Positions 27,599 through 36,254 of a stretch of 46,341 nt of DNA are shown piece after piece. How positions within the stretch are numbered: position 1 is the stretch's first letter; each line of letters opens with the position of its first letter. Source of the stretch: Verrucomicrobia bacterium Tous-C9LFEB (lineage in GTDB: Bacteria > Acidobacteriota > Terriglobia > Terriglobales > Acidobacteriaceae). A program made the position numbers and the translations under genes. The stretch covers positions 1 through 46,341 of the forward strand of contig CAJCIP010000129.1 of NCBI GenBank assembly GCA_903970445.1, in the 5' to 3' direction. The notes below the pieces were generated by a model. The model was not told the origin of the DNA, ran no database searches, and saw only the letters and a list, made by a program, of their open reading frames with translations.

Positions 27599-28768
27599 AT
27601 GAGCCATCACTTTCTTAGATACATCGTTTGCTTTGTAGTAACTACACCACTTCTCTGCCAACAAGCAGACAAGAACGCTGTTGCCTTCCACGAGCGAAAG
27701 GCTCAGGAATATCTTCGGTTGAACCAACCTGCGCTGGCGATTCCTGAGTTCAGCGCTGTAGTAGCTGCCGATCCGAACAACCTGAACGCGCAAGCCAATC
27801 TAGGTGTGCTGCTTTACTTCGCAGGGAAAAACACAGAGGCCGAACCGCACTTGCGAAAGGCCGTGGAACTCGCGCCGGAACAGAGCAAGGTGCAAGCATT
27901 GCTCGGTTTGTGCGAGCGTCGAAACGGGAAACCTAAGGATGCTGCAAGTGATATGAAAGCTGCATTTTCGGGGCTAACGGAGCTGAAGATCAGGAAGCAG
28001 GTTGGCCTTGAGCTTGTTGAACTCGATACTGCTGCCGGCGAATTGGCTGCAGCTACGGCTGTGGTTAGTGAACTAAAAGCTTCGCAGCCGACCGACGCAG
28101 AAATTTTGTATGCCGCTTACAACGTATATAGTGCCATTGCCGGTGAAACTATGCTGGAACTTTCTCTTGCAGCTCCGGACTCACCGCAGATGCATCAGGC
28201 AATGGCTTACGAACTAGTTCGTGAGCGCGACAATGCTGCCGCGATAGCTAATCTCCGAAAAGCTGTTTCGATGGACCCACATCTGCCTGGAGGCCATTTC
28301 GATTTGGCCGAGTTATTGAACTCTACATCCGAGCCCGCACTGAAGGCTGAGGCCCTGGACCAATACAAATTAGCCCTAGCGGACAATCCGCGAGACGAAA
28401 AAGCTTTGACGAAGCTCGGCGATATCGCGGCCGACCAGGGTGACCACGAAGCCGCGATCGGCAGGTACAAGGAAGCGCTTGCGATCCAGCCTGAAAGTGC
28501 GGATGCATTGATTGGCTTGGCGCATGAGTTGACCGAGACGGGTCATCCGGATGAGGCAGTTCCTTTGCTCTTACAGGTTGTGAAATCCGACCCGACGAAT
28601 GTGCTTGCTCACTATCGATTGAGCGTGGTGTATCGCCGTCTGCATCGACCCGAGGATGCCAAACGGGAGGTCGGTGAGTATGAACGGCTGAAGGCGGCTA
28701 AAGAGAAGTTGCATGCTGTCTACGATTCCTTGCGCATGAAGGCACCGCTGGCCAGTGATGCCAAATAA
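27599..28768 (+). CDS. Secreted or periplasmic TPR-repeat protein
   Basis: Protein of about 389 aa with many tetratricopeptide repeats, which serve protein binding. The start at 27599 gives a signal-like N-terminus (MSHHFLRYIVCFVVTTPLLC, with a lipobox-like TPLLC); a start at 27569 is also possible, while the ATG-like codons before 27565 lie in the terminator hairpin. No strong ribosome site is seen for any of them. Repeats: ALAIPEFSAVVAADPNNLNA, AEPHLRKAVELAPEQSKV, AAIANLRKAVSMDPHLPGGH, EALDQYKLALADNPRDEKA, AAIGRYKEALAIQPESADA, EAVPLLLQVVKSDPTNVLA. The stop codon overlaps the start of the ASPIC/UnbV gene, so the two are translationally coupled and probably act together outside the cytoplasm. 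Partners unknown. Confidence 0.85.
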   Translation: MSHHFLRYIVCFVVTTPLLCQQADKNAVAFHERKAQEYLRLNQPALAIPEFSAVVAADPNNLNAQANLGVLLYFAGKNTEAEPHLRKAVELAPEQSKVQALLGLCERRNGKPKDAASDMKAAFSGLTELKIRKQVGLELVELDTAAGELAAATAVVSELKASQPTDAEILYAAYNVYSAIAGETMLELSLAAPDSPQMHQAMAYELVRERDNAAAIANLRKAVSMDPHLPGGHFDLAELLNSTSEPALKAEALDQYKLALADNPRDEKALTKLGDIAADQGDHEAAIGRYKEALAIQPESADALIGLAHELTETGHPDEAVPLLLQVVKSDPTNVLAHYRLSVVYRRLHRPEDAKREVGEYERLKAAKEKLHAVYDSLRMKAPLASDAK

Positions 28769-30500
28769 GAGCTTTTGCGCTGGACTCATCGTGCTGTTCA
28801 TGGGGGTGACCTCCCTTGGTGGGCGAAGCCAAATAGTGTCGTCTGCGAGCAAAGGCAGCGCGCAAGTGCCGCAATTGGTGGATATCACCAAAGCCACGGC
28901 TATCCACTTCAATCACACATCCAGCCCCGAGCAGAAGTACATTGTGGAGTCAATGAGTGGCGGCGTTGCGCTGCTTGATTTCGACGGTGATGGTTGGTTG
29001 GACATTTACTTCACAAATGCGCCGAGCGTCAGCATGGCGCTCGCCGGCACAAAGGCACGAAGCGCGCTGTATCGAAATAATCATGATGGAACATTCACTG
29101 ACGTGAGCGAGAAAGCCGGCGTCGCTTATCCCTGCTGGGCTATGGGAGCTGCGGTCGGTGATTTTGATAACGACGGGTGGCCGGATCTTGCGGTGAGCTG
29201 CTTTGGCGGCGTAGTGCTTTACCACAACAACCACGACGGTACTTTCACAGACGTAACACAACGCTCCGGCCTGGGGAAGGACAAAGGGTGGGCGACTGGC
29301 GTCGCTTTCGGAGACTATGATGGCGATGGCTTCGTCGATCTCTTCGTACCGCACTACGTCGACCTAGACCTGCAGCACCTGCCGAGCTTCGGTGCACAGA
29401 AGACGTGCACATACCATGAGATAAAAGTGCAGTGCGGACCACGAGGCCTCAAGGGCGCACCCGACTCCCTGTATCACAACAATGGTGACGGGACGTTCAG
29501 CGAGGTGAGTCATCAAGCAGGAGTAGATGATCCGCACGGCTACTTCGGCTTGCAGGCGGTTTGGTCAGACTTCGATGATGACGGCAAGCTGGATTTGTTT
29601 GTGGCGAACGATGGTGAGCCAAACTTTCTGTATCACAACGAAGGCAACGGACACTTCGCGGAGATCGCAAATGACGCTGGTGTCGCGCTGAGTGAGAGCG
29701 GCACAGAGCAAGCCAATATGGGTGTGGCACTTGGCGACTACACGCGCACTGGACGGCAGAGCATCGCGATTTCACATTTCAGTGAGGATTACGCAGTTCT
29801 GTATCGCAACGAAGGCAGTCTGAACTTCAGTGACGTAGCGCATTTCTCCAAGATTGCGCAAGCCACCAGGCCCTTCGTAGGCTGGGGAGACGCTTTCCTG
29901 GACACTGCAAATCGCGGTCTCTTAGATTTGATTCTTGTTAACGGACACGTGTATCCACAGGTGGATAACTCGAAGCTGGGTACGGCTTACCGCGAACCGA
30001 AGCTCCTGTTTTGGAACAATGGTGATGGAACGTTTCGAAACGCGAGTGGAGAAGCAGGAGCTGCTCTACAAATCCCACAGGTGAGCCGCGGTCTTGCTGT
30101 AGGTGACCTCTTCAATACGGGAAGGCTGGACGTTGTGATCGAAAATCTGACGGGAGAGCCCATGATCCTGCAAGCGGAAAGCGACCCCAAGAACCATTGG
30201 GCAAGTTTTCAGTTGGAGGGCAATCCATCAAACAGGTTGGCGCTGAATGCCCGTGTATATGTCCGCAAAGGAGCTGTTCAGCAGATGAGCGAGGTTCTGA
30301 GCGGCGGCAGCTACCTTTCTCAGAGCGATCTTCGGCGGCATTTTGGCCTTGGAACAGCGTCACTTATGGATGAAGTAGAGGTCGTATGGCCGGATGGAAA
30401 GCAGCAGCTCTTCCATGATGTGCAAGCAGATCACTTCTACCGCCTCCGGGAAGGTGGCTCCTTGGTCATCCAAACCTTTGCTGACAATCCAAATCATTAA
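28758..30500 (+). CDS. Secreted FG-GAP/VCBS and ASPIC/UnbV-domain protein (CRTAC1-like)
   Basis: Exported protein of about 580 aa. A signal peptide covers about residues 1-25; the start may be GTG 28755 or ATG 28758, both overlapping the TPR gene end. The body is a beta-propeller of FG-GAP/VCBS repeats with calcium-binding loops: DFDGDGWLDIYF, DFDNDGWPDLAV, DYDGDGFVDLFV, DFDDDGKLDLFV, and YHNNGDGTFSEVS-type repeat ends. The C-terminal UnbV/ASPIC domain (about 475-570) contains RVYVRKGAVQQMSEVLSGGS, LRRHFGLG and VEVVWPDGK. This architecture is that of bacterial CRTAC1 homologues, very common in Acidobacteria and Planctomycetes, where TPR proteins are often the neighbour. The molecular role is not established; carbohydrate or surface binding is inferred. 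Confidence 0.92.
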   Translation: MPNKSFCAGLIVLFMGVTSLGGRSQIVSSASKGSAQVPQLVDITKATAIHFNHTSSPEQKYIVESMSGGVALLDFDGDGWLDIYFTNAPSVSMALAGTKARSALYRNNHDGTFTDVSEKAGVAYPCWAMGAAVGDFDNDGWPDLAVSCFGGVVLYHNNHDGTFTDVTQRSGLGKDKGWATGVAFGDYDGDGFVDLFVPHYVDLDLQHLPSFGAQKTCTYHEIKVQCGPRGLKGAPDSLYHNNGDGTFSEVSHQAGVDDPHGYFGLQAVWSDFDDDGKLDLFVANDGEPNFLYHNEGNGHFAEIANDAGVALSESGTEQANMGVALGDYTRTGRQSIAISHFSEDYAVLYRNEGSLNFSDVAHFSKIAQATRPFVGWGDAFLDTANRGLLDLILVNGHVYPQVDNSKLGTAYREPKLLFWNNGDGTFRNASGEAGAALQIPQVSRGLAVGDLFNTGRLDVVIENLTGEPMILQAESDPKNHWASFQLEGNPSNRLALNARVYVRKGAVQQMSEVLSGGSYLSQSDLRRHFGLGTASLMDEVEVVWPDGKQQLFHDVQADHFYRLREGGSLVIQTFADNPNH

Positions 30501-30570
30501 GTAGTTTGCTGGAAACCGAAGTAACCTACTCCTAAGAAAGAAACATCTATCGCGAACAAGCTTGTGCGCA

Positions 30571-31686
30571 TCAGGTTTTCTCAGCGAGGTCTTTTCTGAT
30601 CGCAAGATTGCTCAAGAGCATGACAACTGCCCCGACGAGCGGTACTGCCAGGCCGTTGCGTAGGCCGCCAAATGCGCCTGATACTTCGCCGGTAAGAAAT
30701 GGCAGCAGGGAAGAACCGCACCCGGCGATGAGAAATGCAAGGTTGCGTTGTTCTCCTGCGCTTAGGGAGTAGCTCAAGAGCAATGGGTACATCGGCCCAA
30801 TGCCTAAACCAAGAGTGAATGCGCCAGGCGAGATCATTGCCTTGTTGCCGAATAGCAGCAAGATGAGTCCGCTGATCATAAGCGTCGGGCCGAGCAGGAG
30901 CAGAATCCGTTTGCTGGCCGCTGCGACTTTGGGCACGCTTTGGGTAAAGCGGCTTACGAGTATGCCCGCCCAAAAGCAGGTGCCTGCCCTTACAGTAAAA
31001 GTGAGCGTACCGCGTATGCGTTCCGCGTATGTTGTCAGCCAGCCGCCGGCCGCTGCTTCAATGCCAGTCGAGAGAAAAATGGCGACCAACAGGAGAAGTC
31101 CTGTCCATCTTGTGATGGCACTGTGTTGACTCCCATTGGTTGCCTCAGCTTGAAACTCAAGAGTAAAAATTGCTAAGAGTCCCAGCAGCATGAAGCAGCA
31201 GCCGACTGAGATGAGCGTGATGCTAACGCTCCACCTTTCTGCGGTATGCAATCCGAGCCAAGGCCCGGCAGTCGCGCCTAGAGACCAGAGCAGATTCATG
31301 CGGGTGAGTTCAGCGGACCGATTGGCCGCATTGTTGCGCGCCTGAAACAAGCTTGCGGAGGTCATCGTGATACCCAACCCCAACCCATACAGTAAAATCG
31401 CAGCAAGCAGCGTAGCCAAATGTTCGGCGTATGCCAAAGAAAATACGCCAAGCGCGGTGATACCGGCTCCACGCGCGATTGAGTGCGGCAACCGCCCGCG
31501 AGCGAGCAGCGCTCCTGCTGCTGATCCAAGAAATGCGGCAAACAACAACGTGCCACCCTGTGCGTCGCGTAATAAAAATTTCGCCAGGAATATGGGGAGC
31601 AGTGCGCCCGGTAGCACCAAAGCTATCCCCGCGAGGGTGAACAGTGTGTACACCACAACAGCGTTATAGGTACGCCCGCCGATCAT
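30571..31686 (-). CDS. MFS transporter, probable sugar permease (FucP-like)
   Basis: Inner-membrane permease of 371 aa with about 11-12 hydrophobic helices (FTLAGIALVLPGALLPIFLA at the N-terminus, GTLLFAAFLGSAAGALLARG, LLAAILLYGLGLGITMTSAS, FTLGLGIGPMYPLLLSYSLS). The short loops and the GLGIGPMYPL element resemble the FucP/sugar-permease branch of the major facilitator superfamily, though the family's 400-430 aa is somewhat longer. The ATG overlaps the LacI stop codon in an ATGA, so it is translated with the regulator and lies downstream of GH30. It would import the sugar released by the glycosidase and sensed by the regulator (inferred from context). The substrate is not known. Confidence 0.85.
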   Translation of the reverse strand: MIGGRTYNAVVVYTLFTLAGIALVLPGALLPIFLAKFLLRDAQGGTLLFAAFLGSAAGALLARGRLPHSIARGAGITALGVFSLAYAEHLATLLAAILLYGLGLGITMTSASLFQARNNAANRSAELTRMNLLWSLGATAGPWLGLHTAERWSVSITLISVGCCFMLLGLLAIFTLEFQAEATNGSQHSAITRWTGLLLLVAIFLSTGIEAAAGGWLTTYAERIRGTLTFTVRAGTCFWAGILVSRFTQSVPKVAAASKRILLLLGPTLMISGLILLLFGNKAMISPGAFTLGLGIGPMYPLLLSYSLSAGEQRNLAFLIAGCGSSLLPFLTGEVSGAFGGLRNGLAVPLVGAVVMLLSNLAIRKDLAEKT

Positions 31687-32750
31687 TTCTTTGAAGTACT
31701 TTTCTTGCGAGGCGCCCGGTTCTCTGCACTGTGAATGCGAGATGTGGACTCGCGCATCACCAGCTCAGGATCTATCTTCACGAGTGAGTCGGTGTGTTCG
31801 CCCCGAACACGCTTCAGAAGCAAAGTAGCAGCAGTTGCTCCCATCTGCATCAGCGGCTGTCGAATCGTCGTCAGGCTAGGGACATAAAAGGAAGCGGTCT
31901 GAATATCGTCGAATCCCACGACGGATACGTTCTCCGGAACCCGCAGTCCGGCATCATGCAAAGCTCGAATACAACCGATTGCAGTGATGTCGTTGAAGCA
32001 GAGCACCGCCGTAAAATCTCGGTGACGCATCAGCAGCTGCGCAATGAGAGGGTAGCCTAGCTCGGGAGAATTGATGTCCTTCTCGAGACGGATTGTATGG
32101 CTTTCGCGCACTTGGACACCGAGGATTCCCGCGACATTGGTGGTTGCGCGCCAACGGCTATCGGAGTCTGAGCTAAAAGAAGCGCCGCGCATAAAAACGA
32201 TGCGCCGGTGCCCGTGACGAACCAGATGGCCAAGAGCCAATTCGGCAGCACGCTCATGATCCAGCACGATGTTCGTCGTGCCAGGAAGAGCTTTGTGTCC
32301 GCCTACAGTGACAGTCGGCATACTCGGTACAGACTCCATATGCGTATCAATGGCTAGAATGCCATCAACGCCACGCTGACCGAGCAGGCGAGGGTATTCA
32401 TCTACGAGATCCTTCCTATGCCGATGATGCGCCGTAAAAAAGAAGTAGCCCTCGCGCATAAGAACGTCGGCGGCACCCGCCAACACTTGCGCGTGATAGC
32501 CCTCGCCCAATTCTGGCAGCAGCACACCGATGGTTTGTGAGCGCTTGCCCTGCAGCAAGCGTGCAACCATGCTCGGTTGATAATTGAATTGCCGGGCGGC
32601 GGCCCGAACACGCTCCCGAGTAGCTTCGGGGATGGAGCGGTTCGGGGCGTTATTCAGAACAAAAGAGACCGTAGCTGGACTGAGATCCAAGTGCTCTGCG
32701 AGCATTTTAAGGCTGACGGGACGACCGCTTTTGGTATCTGAACGTGGCAT
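31683..32750 (-). CDS. LacI-family transcriptional regulator
   Basis: Cytoplasmic sugar-responsive regulator of 355 aa. The helix-turn-helix lies at about residues 12-35 (VSLKMLAEHLDLSPATVSFV), followed by a hinge helix (NYQPSMVARLLQGKRS) and a periplasmic-binding-protein-like effector domain (TIGVLLPELGEGYHAQVLAG, GHLVRHGHRRIVFMRG, LCFNDITAIGCIRALHDAG, PENVSVVGFDDIQTASFYVP, TTIRQPLMQMG). All are standard for LacI/PurR proteins. It sits between the GH30 gene (51-base gap) and the MFS gene (4-base overlap), a typical local regulator. Probable operators are the central-CG sites at 34413, 23962 and 7337. The inducer is unknown, presumably a sugar released by GH30. Confidence 0.95.
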   Translation of the reverse strand: MPRSDTKSGRPVSLKMLAEHLDLSPATVSFVLNNAPNRSIPEATRERVRAAARQFNYQPSMVARLLQGKRSQTIGVLLPELGEGYHAQVLAGAADVLMREGYFFFTAHHRHRKDLVDEYPRLLGQRGVDGILAIDTHMESVPSMPTVTVGGHKALPGTTNIVLDHERAAELALGHLVRHGHRRIVFMRGASFSSDSDSRWRATTNVAGILGVQVRESHTIRLEKDINSPELGYPLIAQLLMRHRDFTAVLCFNDITAIGCIRALHDAGLRVPENVSVVGFDDIQTASFYVPSLTTIRQPLMQMGATAATLLLKRVRGEHTDSLVKIDPELVMRESTSRIHSAENRAPRKKSTSKK

Positions 32751-32801
32751 GGAGGTCGCTGTCAGTATAGGGTAGCGACTCCAATGTGAGCCCGGCGAGG
32801 C

Positions 32802-34220
32802 CTAGGGCCAGACGAACGTTGCGACGCTACCCGGCTCCAAAGATGCTGCGAAGTGCTTCCCACCGCAATCGACGTGAAATGCTTTTTTTTCGCTCCCTAT
32901 ATTCGTTACGAGCAAGACATTCCTCCCCGCAGGTGTACGCCACGCAACGTTGGCGAGGTCCTCATTGGATTGCGTTGAATCTATGCGTAGCGAACCAGTA
33001 GGCACAAAGCGCGATGCTTGAGCGATCGTGTAAAGGGCGATATTGCGACTAACCTTGTCACCATCAATCGTGATTGCTCCCTGACAGACCGGGCATCCAC
33101 CATTGTTTGTGTGCGGTCCAAAGCTCGGGTCAGCCGCAAGGTTCCATAGCAACACATTTCGCGCCCAGTTTCGCATAGCGCCAATCACAATGCGCGCAAC
33201 AGGATACGCGATGGGCTCCAAAACTCCATCGCGTGTGTGCTCTACAACCATCTGCTCGGTGAAGTAAAGTTTCTTCTGCGGATAGGCATCATGCACTTGC
33301 GACAGTGCTGTGATTTCTCCTTCATATAGATGAAAACCCGAGCCGTCCGCGAACTGCGCAGCTGCTGGATCTTTCAGAACAGTCATTGGATAATCCGGAT
33401 GATTGCAGTTGTGATCGAAGAGGATAACTTTCGTCTTGAGCGCGGCAGCACGTAGAGCCGGACCAAATGCATCACGCAGAAAAGCTTCTTCTTCTGCTGC
33501 TTCCATGAGGAGGCTGGGCGTGTTCTTTGGGTTCAATGGTTCATTCTGCAAGGTCACGGCGGCAATCGCGATACCGCGCGCATTCATCTCCCTCAGGTAC
33601 CTCACGAGATATGCGGCGTAGGCGGAGTAGTACTCAGGCTTTAGCGTGCCTCCTTTTGGCGAGTTGTTTGTCTTCATCCAGGAAGGTGGTGTCCATGGCG
33701 ACGCAAGAATCTGAATGTGCGGAGCTATTGCTAAAACTTCCTTCATGATCGGGATCACGTCGGCTTCATCTTCAGCCAGGCTAAAGTGCCGCAACTCGGG
33801 ATCGGTCTCGGCCGCGGGCATATCGTCGTATGTATAGACATGGTCGTTCATGTCCGAAGCGCCAATGCTGAGCCGCAGATAACTGACAGCCAAGGAATCG
33901 GAATCATGTCCAAAGATGTCGAGTAGGAGAGCGTGACGTTTCGCAGGAGACATCTTGTGCAGCAGCTGTGCACTTCCCCCGGTCATGGCAAAGCCGAATC
34001 CTTCTACCGTCTGGTAAGACTTGGTTGCGTCGATGACGATGCTCGTGCCGTCAGTTGGGATTTTTGAGTATGAGATGCTGTGTGGAGAGAGCAGTTCGGA
34101 ACGATCAGCCGTCGTTAGCCATTCCTGCACATCTTCCTGACATGGAGAACCTGTTGCGGTCAGCAGCAGAAGCGCAGCTATGACAACCGATGCATTTGCA
34201 CGAGAGCCAACCATGGACAT
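32802..34220 (-). CDS. Secreted GH30-family glycoside hydrolase
   Basis: Exported glycosidase of 472 aa. Signal peptide to about residue 27 (TATGSPCQ, lipobox-like Cys possible). The (beta/alpha)8 domain reads as GH30: TVEGFGFAMTGGSAQLL, YLRLSIGASDMND, ILASPWTPPSWMKTN, then acid/base E227 in TLQNEP and nucleophile E322 in LYFTEQ. A short beta domain follows (LRIDSTQSNEDLANVAWRT to FVWP). The GASDMND/SPWTPPSWMK pattern places it near the glucosylceramidase and beta-1,6-glucanase subfamilies (GH30_1/GH30_3), not the xylanases; fungal cell-wall glucan is a plausible substrate. First gene of the GH30-LacI-MFS unit, divergent from the secreted protein at 34456. Confidence 0.92.
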   Translation of the reverse strand: MSMVGSRANASVVIAALLLLTATGSPCQEDVQEWLTTADRSELLSPHSISYSKIPTDGTSIVIDATKSYQTVEGFGFAMTGGSAQLLHKMSPAKRHALLLDIFGHDSDSLAVSYLRLSIGASDMNDHVYTYDDMPAAETDPELRHFSLAEDEADVIPIMKEVLAIAPHIQILASPWTPPSWMKTNNSPKGGTLKPEYYSAYAAYLVRYLREMNARGIAIAAVTLQNEPLNPKNTPSLLMEAAEEEAFLRDAFGPALRAAALKTKVILFDHNCNHPDYPMTVLKDPAAAQFADGSGFHLYEGEITALSQVHDAYPQKKLYFTEQMVVEHTRDGVLEPIAYPVARIVIGAMRNWARNVLLWNLAADPSFGPHTNNGGCPVCQGAITIDGDKVSRNIALYTIAQASRFVPTGSLRIDSTQSNEDLANVAWRTPAGRNVLLVTNIGSEKKAFHVDCGGKHFAASLEPGSVATFVWP

Positions 34221-34455
34221 GGATCACCTATAGGAGAATGCTTGGGAGAACGGCTTTGATTAGAACGATTGCGGCTACCTCGATGCTGCGCGCTCCCATA
34301 CTAACTCTTCTGTTAGTAGCTGACTCTGACGGATCCTTCTCTTTCCTCAGCATTCGTTGAGCTTCAAGCTGGACACAGGACACATCGGTCGGTGAGTATA
34401 AGAGCGTTATAAACAAGCGATTGTCTTGATATTCAGCGCAATCTGTCGAGGTGAC
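34221..34455. promoter_or_regulatory. Divergent regulatory region between GH30 and the 590-aa secreted protein
   Basis: This 235-base gap holds the promoters of both divergent genes. A LacI-type site lies at 34413-34424 near the right-hand gene. A GAGGTG ribosome site at about 34448 fixes the start of that gene. No clear -35/-10 pair was identified. Confidence 0.45.
34413..34424. promoter_or_regulatory. Candidate LacI-type operator in the GH30 divergent region
   Basis: ACAAGCGATTGT is a 12-bp inverted repeat with central CG and one mismatched pair. It lies 32 bases before the start of the secreted-protein gene and 193 bases from the GH30 start. It agrees with the site at 23962-23973 at 9 of 12 positions. 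Binding by the LacI protein encoded nearby is a hypothesis. Confidence 0.35.
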
Positions 34456-36228
34456 ATGCTCCGTCGAAGCAATTCCAGGTTGAAGTCGCATCGTTTTGCT
34501 TGTGTAGTTCTCGCTGTATTCGCGGTTTCGTCGGTGTTGGCGCTTGCACAGAATGGACAACATGGCGAAGCGCCGGACTTTGGCCCGAACGTTCTCGTCT
34601 TTGATCCCCATATGTCGTCATCGGACATGCAGTCGAGAATTAACTCGATTTATGCGCAGCAACAGCACAGCGAATTTGGCTCCGGACGCTACGCACTTCT
34701 TCTGAAACCTGGAGAATACAAGCTTGATATTCCAGTCGGCTTCTACACGCAGGTGCTCGGCTTAGGGGCTTCGCCGGATGACGTTCACGTCATTGGCAAC
34801 GTGCATTCTGACGCAGCAATCCACAACAACAATGCAACGACGACGTTCTGGCGCTCGGCGGAAGGCTTATCGGTGACGCCGACGAACGGCACGATGCAAT
34901 GGGCGGTGTCGCAGGCGGTGGCCTTTCGCCGCATGCACGTGCTCGGCGATGTGGTGCTTCATCAGAATCACGGTTGGGCAAGCGGCGGTTGGATTTCCGA
35001 TTCGAAGATTGACGGCAACGTAGATTCCGGCTCGCAGCAACAGTGGATTACAAGGAATAGCGAGTGGAAATCATGGACCGGCTCAAACTGGAACATGGTC
35101 TTCGTTGGTGTGCGTGACGCGCCGGCGGGTGATTGGCCGAAGCCTGCCTACACGAAGGTTCGCGAGACTCCGATTATTCGCGAAAAGCCTTTTCTTCAAG
35201 TGGACTCCCAGGGAAAGTTCAGTGTTCGCGTACCTACAGTTGCGCGCAACACTATGGGCTACACATGGAAAGGTGGTACAACTCCTGGCCGAGACATTCC
35301 ACTGGACCGCTTCTATATCGCACATCCAGACAGGGACACGGCCGCGAGTATGAACAGGGTTCTATTGGCCGGAAAGAATCTGCTGCTTACGCCTGGAACA
35401 TATGAGCTGGCGGAGCCCCTCAGTGTCACGCATAAGGACGCTGTTGTTATGGGCTTAGGGTTCGCAACACTGCATCCGGTGCGAGGGACGGCGGCGATCA
35501 ACGTTGCCGATAGCGACGGAGTCATAGTCTGCGGCATTCTTTTCGACGCCGGACCGACCTTGTCTCCGGTGCTCCTTCAGGTCGGACGAGCACATACAAG
35601 CATGCGTCATCAAACCGATCCCATCTCATTGCATGACGTCTGGTTTCGTGAGGGCGGAGCGGACATCGGCAAGGTCGAGGAGAATCTCGTGGTGAAAAGC
35701 AATGACGTGATTGTTGATCACACATGGATCTGGAGAGCCGATCATGGCGACGGTGTCGGTTGGAACAGCAACGTCAGTAAGAACGGACTGGTCGTGAACG
35801 GCAATGATGTAACCGTATACGGACTGTTCGTTGAACATCATCAGCAGTTCCAGGTTGAGTGGAATGGTGAGCGCGGGCGGACATACTTTTACCAATCAGA
35901 GATCCCTTACGATCCCCCGGATCAGGCAAGCTGGACTGACAGCAGCGGAAACAAAGGATGGGCCTCCTACAAAGTGGCGGACTCAGTGAAGGATCACGAA
36001 GCGTGGGGTCTGGGTATCTACAGCGTTTTTCGCCATCCAGACGTGACCTTGAGTCACGCCATTGAAGTACCTGAGACGCCGGGAGTGCACCTGCACGATA
36101 TGGTGACAGTGGCTCTCGACAACCTTGGCGAAATTTCGCACATCGTGAATGATGCCGGAGCAGCAGCCACCACGCGGACACCGCGAGTGGATCCGCGACT
36201 AGCTGAGTACCCGGCGCGGCAACCTTAA
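34456..36228 (+). CDS. Secreted protein of a family often annotated as 'adenylyl cyclase'
   Basis: Exported protein of 590 aa. The ATG at 34456 follows GAGGTG and gives a signal peptide to about residue 32 (VLALAQ). It resembles a family widespread in Actinobacteria and fungi that databases label 'adenylyl cyclase' or 'coagulation factor 5/8 type', without known cyclase motifs here. Hallmarks: DFGPNVLVFDPHMSSSDMQS (about 40-60), YALLLKPGEYKLDIPVGFYT, FRRMHVLGD, LLAGKNLLLTPGTYELAEPL (a second, similar start of a repeat), HTWIWRADHGDGVGWN (about residues 422-437, D429/H430) and NGERGRTYFYQSEIPYDPPD. Two similar halves with short strand-rich turns suggest paired beta-helices as in polysaccharide-acting enzymes. 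A role in glycan breakdown with the divergent GH30 is inferred; catalysis is unproven. Confidence 0.7.
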   Translation: MLRRSNSRLKSHRFACVVLAVFAVSSVLALAQNGQHGEAPDFGPNVLVFDPHMSSSDMQSRINSIYAQQQHSEFGSGRYALLLKPGEYKLDIPVGFYTQVLGLGASPDDVHVIGNVHSDAAIHNNNATTTFWRSAEGLSVTPTNGTMQWAVSQAVAFRRMHVLGDVVLHQNHGWASGGWISDSKIDGNVDSGSQQQWITRNSEWKSWTGSNWNMVFVGVRDAPAGDWPKPAYTKVRETPIIREKPFLQVDSQGKFSVRVPTVARNTMGYTWKGGTTPGRDIPLDRFYIAHPDRDTAASMNRVLLAGKNLLLTPGTYELAEPLSVTHKDAVVMGLGFATLHPVRGTAAINVADSDGVIVCGILFDAGPTLSPVLLQVGRAHTSMRHQTDPISLHDVWFREGGADIGKVEENLVVKSNDVIVDHTWIWRADHGDGVGWNSNVSKNGLVVNGNDVTVYGLFVEHHQQFQVEWNGERGRTYFYQSEIPYDPPDQASWTDSSGNKGWASYKVADSVKDHEAWGLGIYSVFRHPDVTLSHAIEVPETPGVHLHDMVTVALDNLGEISHIVNDAGAAATTRTPRVDPRLAEYPARQP

Positions 36229-36254
36229 ACGGCCAGTGTCGATAGAGGCGAGTG

